From the NCBI GenBank assembly GCA_027578815.1, contig JANBTH010000047.1:1-45662 (forward strand): 45,662 nt of DNA, read 5' to 3'. Position numbers and translations under genes: made by a program. The number at the start of each line of letters is the position of its first letter. Position 1 is the first letter of the stretch. This DNA is from Coemansia sp. RSA 1804 (taxonomy: Eukaryota; Kickxellomycota; Kickxellomycetes; Kickxellales; Kickxellaceae). Below are positions 7,579 to 17,200 of the stretch, piece after piece. The notes under the pieces were generated by a model. The model made no database searches, was not told where the DNA came from, and saw nothing but the letters and a program-made list of their open reading frames with translations.

Positions 7579-9684
7579 ATGGCACCACTACCACAGCATG
7601 CCGACAGAAACAACAAGGGCAGCAGGGGCCCTGTAGGCAAAGTTACAACAGATCCGCGGTTCACGCATGTTCAGAATGACCCACGGTTCAGGCGGCCAAA
7701 GAAGACACAGGCCAAGGTCAAGGTGGACAAACGGTTCGCGCACATGATCAATGACAAAGCGTTCATCGAGACGACCAAGGTTGATCGGTATGGCCGGATA
7801 TCGGAGGACGGTCGGGCAAAGGCGTACTTGAATAGAACGTACGATTTTGGCAGCGAGTCAGGAGACGACGACGACGAGGAGGAGGAGGAGGAAGAAGGGT
7901 CACAGCAGGATGACAGCGATGGTGAGGACGAAGGAAAAGATGCGTCCCAGAGCGACGACGAGAGTTCCGAGGACGAAAGCTCTGAAGATGACGAAGGCGC
8001 AACGGCTGTGGATCGTGCGCGTGGCCGCGGTGTTGCTTCGGACGAGTCGTCGGACTCTGACCGGGACTCCGATATCTCTGACGTTGAGTGGGGCAAGCTC
8101 GGCGGCGCGCAGGGCGAGGGGCTGAGCGATCTTGATGAGGATCCGGACGAGATCCCGCGGGGCGACGAAACCAAGCGGTTTGCCTGCATCAATATGGACT
8201 GGGACCATGTGCGTGCCGTCGACCTGCTGGCGGTGTTTAATGGGTTTACACCAGAGGGCGGGTCGGTTATCTCTGTCAGGATTTACACGTCGGACTTTGG
8301 CAAGGAGCAGATGGCCAGGGAGGAGCTTGAAGGCCCGCCGCCTGAGATGTTCAAACGTCCGGGGGCCAAGCAGTCAAATGAAGGCTCGGACGACGATAGC
8401 GATGCCTCAGACAACGAAGTGAACGAGCTGATTAGCGAGCAGGTCCGGGACACCGAGGACATTGACCAGGTGGCGCTGCGCAGGTACGAGATTCAGAAGC
8501 TGCGGTACTATTTTGCAATTGTCGAATGCGACTCCGTAGACACCGCAAAGGCCGTGTGCCAGCAGTGTGATGGCTCAGAATACGAGGCCAGCGCCAACTT
8601 CTTTGATCTTCGGTTTGTTCCCGACGAGATGGCGTTTGGCGATACGCCAAAGGACGAGGCGATGCATGTGCCTGAGAAGTATCAGCCTCTAGAGTTTGTC
8701 ACGCAGGCCTTGAAGAACTCAAAGGCTGAGATCTCGTGGGACGCCGATGCGCCAACCAGGTCTGTTATCACCAGACGTAATTTGACTCACGAGGATATCG
8801 ATAACCTGGACTTCGACAGTCTGCTGGCATCCGCGTCGTCGGAGTCGGACGGATCCAACAGCGACAGCGGTGAACTGGCTAGGAAGCGCAGTCTTCTTCT
8901 GGGTGGTGCATCTAAAGCTAACGACAGCGACGATGAAGATGAGGATGGTGACACTATTGGCGACATGGAGATTACATTCACACCAGGTCTAAGCGAATCG
9001 GCTTCCGCACGCATCAATGCTGGAGGTGAGGATGAGGACGCAGAGGGTGGCAGCGCGCGTTCCAAGGAGACGCCAATGGAGCGGTTCCATCGCGTGAAGA
9101 AGGAGCGGCGTGAGCGATGGAAGGAGATTCAGCGAAGCAAGAAGCCGGGCAGCAAAGGCAAACGTGCCAATGACGACGATAACCTGGTCTCGGACAATGA
9201 GCTCGATCCGTCGGTGGCAGGCGACGCATTCTTCACGTACGGTGACGATGAAACCGATGGTCGGTTGGCTGCTTCTGCTCGCTCGTCCGGAAAGAAGAAC
9301 AAGAATAAGGACGGCAAGCGGTCGTCGGTTACGGAAACCAAGGCGGAGAGAAGAAAGAGATTGGAGGCCCAGGACAAGGAGCGCGCGCAACTGGAGCTGC
9401 TCCTCGATGGAACCGAGGCTGGGCGCAAGCACTTTGACATGGCCGAGATCGTCAAGGCCGAGAAGAACAGGGGCAAGAAGAATGTGAAGAGGGGCCGCGG
9501 AAAGAAGGCCAACGACGCCGATCACGACGACTTTAAGCTTGACACCGCCGACCCTCGCTTTGGTGCACTGTACGAGTCACACAACTTTGCCATCGATCCA
9601 AACAACCCTAACTTTAAGAAGACAAAGGCAATGAACGATCTTTTGGGCGAGAGTCGCAAGCGTCGCAAGCACCTCCATTCGTAA
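7579..9684 (+). CDS. ESF1: Esf1, pre-rRNA processing protein of the U3 snoRNP / 90S particle
   Basis: The product has 701 residues and fits the Esf1 family, nucleolar proteins needed for 18S rRNA maturation. The N-terminus has the paired DPRF motifs, a VDKRFAHM stretch and VDRYGR. Long Asp/Glu/Ser runs follow, about residues 95-200. A middle region beginning FACINMDWDHVRAVDLL matches the family's conserved core. The last 44 residues form the NUC153 motif, DPRFGALYESHNFAIDP then FKKTKAMNDLLGESRKRR. The ATG at 7579 follows an A-rich context (AAAAAG) and gives the expected MAPLP start. The open frame extends upstream to 7363, but that part is pyrimidine-rich leader. Convergent with the Yop1 gene, with 164 bp between stops. 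Confidence 0.95.
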   Translation: MAPLPQHADRNNKGSRGPVGKVTTDPRFTHVQNDPRFRRPKKTQAKVKVDKRFAHMINDKAFIETTKVDRYGRISEDGRAKAYLNRTYDFGSESGDDDDEEEEEEEGSQQDDSDGEDEGKDASQSDDESSEDESSEDDEGATAVDRARGRGVASDESSDSDRDSDISDVEWGKLGGAQGEGLSDLDEDPDEIPRGDETKRFACINMDWDHVRAVDLLAVFNGFTPEGGSVISVRIYTSDFGKEQMAREELEGPPPEMFKRPGAKQSNEGSDDDSDASDNEVNELISEQVRDTEDIDQVALRRYEIQKLRYYFAIVECDSVDTAKAVCQQCDGSEYEASANFFDLRFVPDEMAFGDTPKDEAMHVPEKYQPLEFVTQALKNSKAEISWDADAPTRSVITRRNLTHEDIDNLDFDSLLASASSESDGSNSDSGELARKRSLLLGGASKANDSDDEDEDGDTIGDMEITFTPGLSESASARINAGGEDEDAEGGSARSKETPMERFHRVKKERRERWKEIQRSKKPGSKGKRANDDDNLVSDNELDPSVAGDAFFTYGDDETDGRLAASARSSGKKNKNKDGKRSSVTETKAERRKRLEAQDKERAQLELLLDGTEAGRKHFDMAEIVKAEKNRGKKNVKRGRGKKANDADHDDFKLDTADPRFGALYESHNFAIDPNNPNFKKTKAMNDLLGESRKRRKHLHS

Positions 9685-9848
9685 GTAGGGATTTTTTTAT
9701 TTTAACTGGGTATTTCATTTACTTTACAGAGAATGCGTTAATTTACGATAAACACACGACCAAAATAGGGAGTAAAAAATTAGAACAAAAAGAGTAACAT
9801 AAAACGCAAAGATTGGGAGGGGTTAAGATTCTTTTTTCACATGGCAAG

Positions 9849-10853
9849 CTACGACGACTTTAGTGCGGATGCAAGCGCAATATCCATTGCGCTACGAGCA
9901 AATATGTCGACTGCGGGTCCACGACTGCTGCTGGGAGCCAACGAGCCCCAGATAGAAGAGGAGGAGGATGAAGGCGCAAGTTCCAGGGAAGCAAGCGCAA
10001 AAATCGGTTTGCCATCGACCATGTCGTTTGTCTGAGTTCTGGTATAATCGTCCGCGGATAATCCCTTGTCATCATCGTCCAATAGCCTGTGGGTTTGCTG
10101 TGCACGGGTCCGATTGTGTTCGTGAGAAAGTGGTTTCCCGCCCTCCCGGTATCCACGCACAGACGGTCTTCTCGGAGGCGGCAGCAGGGGCCGCACAAAA
10201 GTATCGTATAGCCATGCCGCGCCGTTGTACTTTTGGTGCTGCGCCCACACAAGCACGCCGATCTTGGCTATTCTGTACATTGGGAAAAGCCGCAGGATGG
10301 GACCAGCCCAGTGGTCGGCAGTGGTCAGCACGCCGTAGATGGCCCAGTACATGAGCCATTGTTTCTTATCGAGATTCGGTGCCGCGATCCCCAGCGCTTC
10401 TGTGGCCGTGCTGCTGTTGTGATCGTCGAAAGACAGCCCATCGCCGTCTCCGCCGTACTCGATCGCCAGTATCGACTGGTACGCAGGGTATGCAACGCCA
10501 ATAATGTTTGTCAACAGATCCAGTGCATGTGTGTACAGATACCGCACCGCGTATATAGTGCTTGCGGCGGCGGCCACAAAGGCCACGCTTGGCGGGATTA
10601 TGCGGGTGCGCAAAAGTAGCGCAAACGTTGGGTTTATGTGCAGTCGGTGCTCGAGAACAAATGCTTGTCGGACGCAGAATGCCCGCAGTCTGACAAACAG
10701 CGGATAGAGATGCGGCGGGAGTCTCCGCTGTATCACCAAATCGAACTTGCCAAATATCGCGTTGGCTGCGTGTGTTGCTGGAAACTTTTCCTTGGGCACC
10801 CGCGCCACAGCTGCCAGAAACGCACTACTGGCCGTGGCTGGTGAAGAGGCCAT
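9849..10853 (-). CDS. YOP1: Yop1/REEP (TB2/DP1/HVA22) ER membrane-shaping protein
   Basis: The product has 334 residues from the ATG at 10853; an upstream TTG at 10880 is not a likely start. REEP/Yop1 proteins curve and stabilise tubular ER using hydrophobic hairpins. A hydrophobic stretch at about 88-116 leads into the family core NIIGVAYPAYQSILAIE (116-132). The second core part is DKKQWLMYWAIYGVLT (162-177), then WAGPILRLFPMYRIAKI, the amphipathic end of the domain. Two features are odd. About 29 residues rich in Gly, Asp and Ser are inserted between the two core halves, where Yop1 usually has a short loop. The N-terminus is also longer than usual. The C-terminal 100 residues are low-complexity. 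It is divergent from CIA30. Confidence 0.88.
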   Translation of the reverse strand: MASSPATASSAFLAAVARVPKEKFPATHAANAIFGKFDLVIQRRLPPHLYPLFVRLRAFCVRQAFVLEHRLHINPTFALLLRTRIIPPSVAFVAAAASTIYAVRYLYTHALDLLTNIIGVAYPAYQSILAIEYGGDGDGLSFDDHNSSTATEALGIAAPNLDKKQWLMYWAIYGVLTTADHWAGPILRLFPMYRIAKIGVLVWAQHQKYNGAAWLYDTFVRPLLPPPRRPSVRGYREGGKPLSHEHNRTRAQQTHRLLDDDDKGLSADDYTRTQTNDMVDGKPIFALASLELAPSSSSSSIWGSLAPSSSRGPAVDIFARSAMDIALASALKSS

Positions 10854-11448
10854 CTGTAAGTTCCGACTAACAGCGCACAAGGCAAAAAAGTCAATAATGG
10901 AAAAGGGAAAAGATTGTTGTTGTTGTTGCTGCTGCTGCTGCTGCTGTTACTTTGGCCTTCTTAGAAATGAACTGCGTTCGATGTGGGTGCGTGCGTGCGT
11001 GAGGAGGAGGCGTTGCTATCGTGAGGCTGTAGAAAGAATACAATAGAAGGGGACATAACAAGTACAAGCGAGAATAAACCACCCTCACAGAACGTTAGGC
11101 TGAGAATAAGCGCCAAGCAGTCTGGGCAATAATAAAATAAAAAAGTAAATAAAAAGAACAAGGAAAAAGAATGAAATGATGATTTTGTGTCAAACAAAAG
11201 CGGTTGGATGTTTTTCAACTATTTTTTGGAGGATTTCCTCCTTTTTTCTAATGGAAATCATGCGGCGTTCTTGCATAACAATGTGAAAATTACGAAAATA
11301 ACCCGAAATCGAATTTTTGTCATTTTTCAACGATTGATGATCTTTTTTTTGTATTATCTCGTGCTAATTTTTCTTTTATCTTTTTATTTGCATTTCCCAA
11401 TTCTCCATGATTGTTTCTTGAGTTGTAAATCGACGACAGTATTGCAAA
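10854..11448. other. shared upstream region of Yop1 and CIA30 genes
   Basis: A 595-bp divergent intergenic region. It holds a TTG/CTG microsatellite at 10914-10947 near the Yop1 side and AT-rich DNA with T runs at 11340-11400 before the CIA30 ATG. No RNA gene was seen. Confidence 0.5.
10914..10947. repeat. TTG/CTG trinucleotide microsatellite
   Basis: About five TTG units pass into about six CTG units. It lies about 60 bp upstream of the Yop1 ATG, likely in its leader or promoter. Confidence 0.85.
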
Positions 11449-12171
11449 ATGTCGGGGTATTTGAGCCGGTCAGCAAAGGCCATCAAGGAAACGGCTGCAA
11501 TGATATACAACGCGGACTACATGTTCCGCGCGTTAGAGCGACCGGTGGCCTCGGTAGCGTGCAGTGGGGATCTGGACAACTGGGTGAAGGGATCGGACAG
11601 GGACATTGGCGGATTCAGCGACGTGTGGCTCGACACAACCATCTCGGGACACGCGAAATTCCATGGATACATCTCGCAAAAGCTTCCCGAGGACACGCGG
11701 TACAAACGGAGTGGATACGCGATGGTCCGCACCCGGGACCCGAAGCCCGATATCCTGGGCGCAGGCACCTGGGACAGCTCGTTGTACCGGTACCTCGCCT
11801 TGAGGGTGAAGGCGGATCGGCGCAAGTACTTTGTTAACCTCAAGTCGGATACCCTGATAAACACCGATATCTACCAGCACCTTTTGCCTATTCGCACACC
11901 GGGTCGCTGGGAGACCGTTATCATCCCGTTCAATGCGTTCACCCTTACTAGCAATAGCGTTATTCTGGCTGCGCAGCCGGCGATGGCTTCGACCAAGATG
12001 GAGACGGTTGGGTTTTCTATATCCGACCGACGCGAGGGCCCCTTCAGTCTGGAGTTCGCCTGGGTCAAGGCGATCAACACTAACTTTACCTTTGGCGAGC
12101 TGTTGCGTCTTTCGTACCACACCGAGGTGACATGGAAGACGGACTTTGATAAGCTTGACAAGAGGCTCTAG
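11449..12171 (+). CDS. CIA30: complex I intermediate-associated protein 30 (NDUFAF1/CIA30)
   Basis: The 240-residue product matches the CIA30 family, mitochondrial chaperones for assembly of the membrane arm of respiratory complex I. Family-like segments include GGFSDVWLDTT (about 54-64), FHGYIS (71-76), YRYLALRVKADRRKYFVNL (about 112-130) and GRWETVIIPFNAF (about 152-164). The C-terminus has ISDRREGPFSLEFAWVKA. The N-terminal SRSAKAIKETAAM stretch is basic and amphipathic, as a mitochondrial presequence could be. The ATG at 11449 starts a plausible N-terminus. Its presence implies the fungus has complex I. AATAAA at 12216-12221 follows the stop. Confidence 0.92.
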   Translation: MSGYLSRSAKAIKETAAMIYNADYMFRALERPVASVACSGDLDNWVKGSDRDIGGFSDVWLDTTISGHAKFHGYISQKLPEDTRYKRSGYAMVRTRDPKPDILGAGTWDSSLYRYLALRVKADRRKYFVNLKSDTLINTDIYQHLLPIRTPGRWETVIIPFNAFTLTSNSVILAAQPAMASTKMETVGFSISDRREGPFSLEFAWVKAINTNFTFGELLRLSYHTEVTWKTDFDKLDKRL

Positions 12172-12215
12172 ATTCCTTTTTTTGTCATGCTGCATTGCTG
12201 TGGCAGTCGTTTGGG

Positions 12216-12221
12216 AATAAA
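12216..12221 (+). terminator. poly(A) signal for CIA30
   Basis: AATAAA 45 nt downstream of the CIA30 stop codon. Confidence 0.5.
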
Positions 12222-12747
12222 CTTAGTAACTAGAACGAGGAGAGTAACGGTGAGGTAGGCTTTTCGGTGCGAGGTGGTCTGTTTGTAGTTCTGGGTTCGT
12301 CATTGCAATGAACATAAAAAGCAATAGCATGCATCTAGTGGATCTAATTAGGAGCCAAGTAACGCAGAATGACGCAACAGTGGCATAATAAAGGATGAAG
12401 GTATTTCACATGAAGTTCTGCTGCCGTTTCCACATTAAACACGTGCAGCCAGGCTAGGGTTAGGGGTGAGAAGAGGCAGGCAGTAGCAGTTGAGGAAACC
12501 CCCAACTTTTGTGTGCGTAATAACGAATAAAACGAGTGCTTGTAATGGAAGGGAAAAGAAACAGATGCCCAACAGGACGACGACTTGTGGCCTTGGCATT
12601 TTGAAGAAAGAGCAAGAGCACCATGAAGAAAAAAGAAGGAATGTGTATGGTGCTTGTGTGCATGCGTTGGCACATAATGCACTTTATGTGTTCAACTCAC
12701 TTTTCCATTGAAGGGGCGAGGAAGACATGTGCATGGCATGGGTGTGC

Positions 12748-12753
12748 TATAAA
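12748..12753 (+). promoter_or_regulatory. candidate TATA box of the Vip1-like gene
   Basis: TATAAA 175 bp before the ATG, followed by a pyrimidine-rich leader. Confidence 0.4.
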
Positions 12754-12922
12754 TGCCAAGATCTCTGACCTCGCTCTAGCTTTCTCTCCTTTCTCCACTT
12801 GCTCTTCAGTTTCTTATTTCTTCTGTTTTCCACTTATTTACGTACAACTGGCATTTTACCAAAGCCTTCTATTATTTCTTTGTATACCTCATCAACGCTA
12901 CCACTACCACAAACACAGCACA

Positions 12923-13785
12923 ATGGTAACTACTAGCTGGAAGACTGCTATTCCGGGCGAACCCGACCCCAGGTACATCGAGGTGAACCACATCTCGCTG
13001 TCGGCGGACGAGAACACGGTCAAGAACTTCTTTGCGTTCTGCGGACAGATTGAGTCGCTGGAGCTGAGGAAGGAGATGGACGGCACGCAGAGTGCGCTGA
13101 TTAAGTTTGCAGACGCCGAGGCGGCCAAGACGTCGCTGCTGCTGACCAGCGCGCAAATCAACCACGAGTTCATCCGCGTCAGCTCGCTCTTCCCCGACAT
13201 GCAGCAGAGCGCTACGCCGCCTGCGTACAATAACGCAGCAGCGGCAGCCCGCTCTGGCCCTCAGCAGCCGGCGCCGGTAGCTGTGCACACTGTTTCTAGC
13301 GGCGCCAGCACTGGCACTAATACCAGCAGCGGCAGCAGCAGCGGCAGCGGGAGAAACCCAATCGTTGATGCAAACTACGAGGGAAAGCCCGCCCTCTACG
13401 TTGTGCACGAGCTGCTTGCGGCCGGGTACTTTCTAGGGGAGCACGTCGTGTCGCGAGCATCGGAGTTCGACTCCAAGTACCGCGTCACCGACCGCACGCA
13501 GGAGCAGGCCCGCTCCCTCGACAACCAGTACAAGTTCAGCAACCATCTGCAGCGCTGGGACGAAAAGTTCAATATCTCGGCGCGGGCGAAGAACGCGTAC
13601 AATAAGCTGCAGAGCCACCCTGTTGGCCAGAAGGTTGCGTTCACGGTCAATGAGGCATACCAGTCAGCCATGCAGCTGTCGCAGGATGCGAAGAACATTG
13701 CCGAGAGAAAGCGTGGCCATAATGAGCAGCTCTTTGGCAAGATCCCGTTGCCGGGGACTCCCCGCCCACCCGCGTCTTCCTCCGC

Positions 13786-13824
<39 letters not shown>

Positions 13825-14062
13825 TTATCAGCAACCGCCGCCGCAGCAGCAGCAGTACTATCAGCAGCAACCACCACCATCTCAGCAGCAGCAACCTTCC
13901 AACCCCACGCCCTACGTCGGCGTCAGCGCCGGCCCTGCTGGTGCTCCAACCTCAGGGGTTCCCGACTACACGAACATGACTGCCGCTCCCCGGGCCCCAG
14001 ACGCAGCAGGCGAAAAGACAGCATCGCCATCCCAGCAGCCCAGCGACGAAAAGAAGCAGTGA
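12923..14062 (+). CDS. Vip1-like RNA-recognition-motif protein with polyglutamine tail
   Basis: The product has 379 residues from the ATG at 12923 (context CACAATGG). Residues about 16-88 form one RRM: YIEVNHISLSADENTV, then FFAFCGQIESLEL and ALIKFADAEAA. This resembles fission-yeast Vip1 and related plant BPA1-like proteins. A Ser/Gly linker follows, and then a helical region (about 155-270) with an ALYVVHELLAAGYFLG stretch that also fits the Vip1 architecture. The C-terminus is rich in Gln and Pro, with about 12 consecutive Gln encoded mostly by CAG at 13788-13820. The molecular role of Vip1-type proteins is poorly known, and RNA binding is inferred from the RRM. It is convergent with the large lipase gene. 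Confidence 0.8.
13788..13820. repeat. CAG microsatellite coding for polyglutamine
   Basis: A nearly pure CAG run in the Vip1-like gene, followed by interrupted CAG/CAA stretches to about 13895. Such tracts vary in length between strains. Confidence 0.85.
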
Positions 14063-14253
14063 GCCAACGATGAGTGGTCTTTTATTTTATTTTCTGCGTG
14101 TTCTCCAGAATCTGGTGTGAACAACGTACAACGTACTCTATAGGGTTTTTCATTTTTCATATACTACATCTGTGGAGGAAGTAAAACAAATATACTACTT
14201 GACAATAATTTCCACTGAGAGGAATCCAAGGCATCTCCATATAGTCTATACTA

Positions 14254-17200
14254 TCATGTTTTGGCAGAACCGCTGGTGTTTCTTCTGCCGCCAGCCAGCG
14301 TCTCGTGGACAAGCGCCGACAGTCTGCGCTCGTAGGTCGAGGGCAGGTGGTGGGCGATCATGTTCCTCGTGAACCGCAGCTCACTAAAGCGCTCAACGAC
14401 ATCGGGACAGTAGAACAGACCCATAGGCAATGTCTTGTCCTTGGAGCCATCGTCGTCAGCAGCCCTGGGGCCTTTCGGATCCTCCTCCTCCTTGCTGCTG
14501 CTGGCAAAGGACTGCGTGGAGAAGATCGATGACCTCCGGCTGTCCCCGCCACGATTAAGATCGCCATCGTCTAGCGAGTCGACCCGTGTCGCCAGCTCTC
14601 TGTCTGCTATTTCGTCATCGCCCAGCGTTGCAAGCACAAAAACGTCACCCGGGGGATATAGCTTTTCGCTGTCCATGCTTGCGCGGAGCGTCTTGATCAG
14701 CGACAGGTACCAGTCGTCCAGATCATCCTTGGCGGTTTTCTTTGGCCCCTCTTCACCGCCTTCCTGGCGCTGCGTTGCTTTGGTCGATTTGAGGTGGCTG
14801 TTTCTGTCGTGTCGTGGCTTTTTGGACAATCTGCTGTTGCTTCCGCCTTGAATGTGGTCCTTGTGCACGGCCGATTGGCTCCATGGATGACGCAGAAACG
14901 AAGATGCGGGTCTTTCTTCTCTGGGAAGCCTGCTGCCGTTTCTCTTTCTTTTGTCTCTGCTTGCCCCTCCACTGCCATCGTCCCTTTCACCATCATCGTC
15001 GGTTTCGTCGTCGTCATCGTCGTTTTTATACGCACGGAGCCTGGAAAAGTCAAAATCGAACAGATTGAGTTTCTTGCCAAGCCTGTGTTTCTGCGCCGAA
15101 AAGAACTTGCGCACAACCTTCTCGGCCACCCCGTGTTCGCGTCCCAGTACCGCGGATATGTTGAGAATATCGACGCAAGCACCGATCGAGAGGTACGTTA
15201 TAAAGTCATCCGAGTTGGCAACCGATGTCACCAGTCCGCGACAGTAGTACGATAGCGACGCATTTGTCGAGCATGGGCTGCCGAAGCTGAAGCAGTGGAT
15301 GGGGCGTGGCGTCACCAGTCCGAACTTGTCCATCGTCACAAACCGCCGTGTGCTGCCGCGAGTGGATCCGGGAGTGGGTGGATGGCCACCCGATCCGGAC
15401 GGTGCGCTGCCATTGCCACCGGTGGTGGTGGTGGTGGTAGTGGTGTCAAATGCTGGCTGCGACCAAAGAAGCGTGACCAGCGACGCTACGCCGCCGCCCA
15501 GGGAATGGCCCGTAAGCACCAGCCCGTACTCGGGATACAGACGCAGGGCCTCCGCCACCTCCCTGAAGACCTCGGACGACGAGTCGGCGAGAAGGAGCGC
15601 CGAGTGCCACATCCCCGAATGCACACGGAACTCGTCGCACTCCCTTGCTGCGTCCTCGTGGCTTGGGATCCTGATCGTCTCGTACTCGCAGATCATGTCG
15701 ATGAAGAGGTCTGAGATCCCCAGCGTGCCCCGGCAGGCCAGGACGACCGACCGCGTTGCGTGGTCCACTGCTATGTAGTGCACTAACGCGTGGATCGATG
15801 GGTTGCGGTACACCAGACGCTGACGGATCTTCTCGAACCGCCGGAACTGTCTTTTGGTATCGTCTGCTCTTCTTTTGGGCTCGTCGGCAGGTGTTTTTGC
15901 TGCTCTGCGGTCGCCAGATGGCAATGCCTTAGCGCTTGGCTCTTCTTCTCCTTTTCCTTTTCCTCCAACAATGCGCGAGACCAGACCAGGGATCACCGGA
16001 ATCGAGGCCAGCGCACTCATGGGCGACGGCAGTCTCTGGTAGATGCTGCCGACAATCGGGATACCCGAAATCCAACCGCTTGTTTCCGATGCTGCTACTG
16101 CTGTCTCCGCTCTATTACCCTGCTGGTCTGTTGGCTTGGACTCCACCCCCACATTGCTGTTTCTCGAAGAAGACCCACCTTGCATATTCATCTGCGATCC
16201 GCTCTGGCTTTTCAGCGCAGCATGCGAGCTCTTGCGCCGCAGCTTGCGCTCCACCGCCGTGGCCTTCACGTTGGCCGACCTCGTCACGCCGGGGACAATG
16301 GGCGAGACGTACGATGAGAAAAGGAGGTCGCTTAGTGGAATGCCGCTGTGCTGCGAGAAGCAGTAGTGGTTTGGATGGTCGGTGACCGGTCGCTGGCGAT
16401 GATGGTTGCGACGCACCGGCGGACGACGACCCACGCCTGCTGTTGTTGAGCGACGTCCCGATGCCGACGTGCTGTTGTCGGCTGTGCGAGAAGTGGTTCT
16501 GAAATGGCGTCGCTCGTACTGTCGCTGCGAGTCTGGGCGTGACGGAACGTAACCTGCGTGCTTGTGGTAGGTGCTCATCGGCTGTGCGCGTGGGAGAAAG
16601 TGTCTGGATGCGCTTGTTGGCGTCCTCTCTCCGGCTCTTAGGGATGATGGCAGCCCTTTGGTGCTGGCGCCAGCGTCGTTGTTGTTCATGGATGCGTTGC
16701 TGCTTGTTCTTGAGAGATGCGCGACCGATGCTATGGATTGCTCTTGCTCGTGCACCTCAAAGTCTCCAAACTCGTCAATCAGTGCCCGGGCATCGATCAT
16801 CCCGTGGTCAAGGCCCAGAACCTGCATGAAGCTCTTTCCGTAAACCGAGGATGCGAGGGAGATGAACCGGGCAAGGTTGAACAGCAGTGGTTTGCGAGGA
16901 AACTCCTGCTGCAGCCATATTGACTCTCTGGGCGTGTGCGGCAGTGGGTCGATGAAAGACGGCGGGTCAGCTAGATGAGTGTCGCTGAGTCTAGGGAACG
17001 ACCGGTACGTCTCCTCCAGATCGTCTGGTACCTCTGGTACTGGTTCCTTCCAGCTGGTCCCATTCTCTGCACCAGGGTGGTCTAGCCCAGACATGGAAAG
17101 CCCCGCAGCGGCTTTGGGCAGCGTGTGGGCCGATTGCACAATGTTCTCATTGAGGCTGACGCTTGGTGTTGCTGGGAACTGCGGTGACGAGATGAGACTG

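Larger units (their letters stand above)
12172..12922. other. CIA30-Vip1 spacer
   Basis: 751 bp between two plus-strand genes. It includes the CIA30 3' UTR, a candidate TATAAA at 12748-12753 and a pyrimidine-rich leader (12775-12900) before the Vip1-like ATG. Open frames crossing it have no recognisable content. Confidence 0.45.

Noticed and set aside
7671..8192. Ser-rich minus-strand frame opposite the ESF1 acidic region
   Set aside because: Antisense of Asp/Glu-rich codons gives long Ser runs; not a gene.
11187..11837. 216-codon plus-strand frame overlapping the CIA30 start
   Set aside because: Its second half is an out-of-frame shadow of CIA30 and its first half is T-rich spacer.
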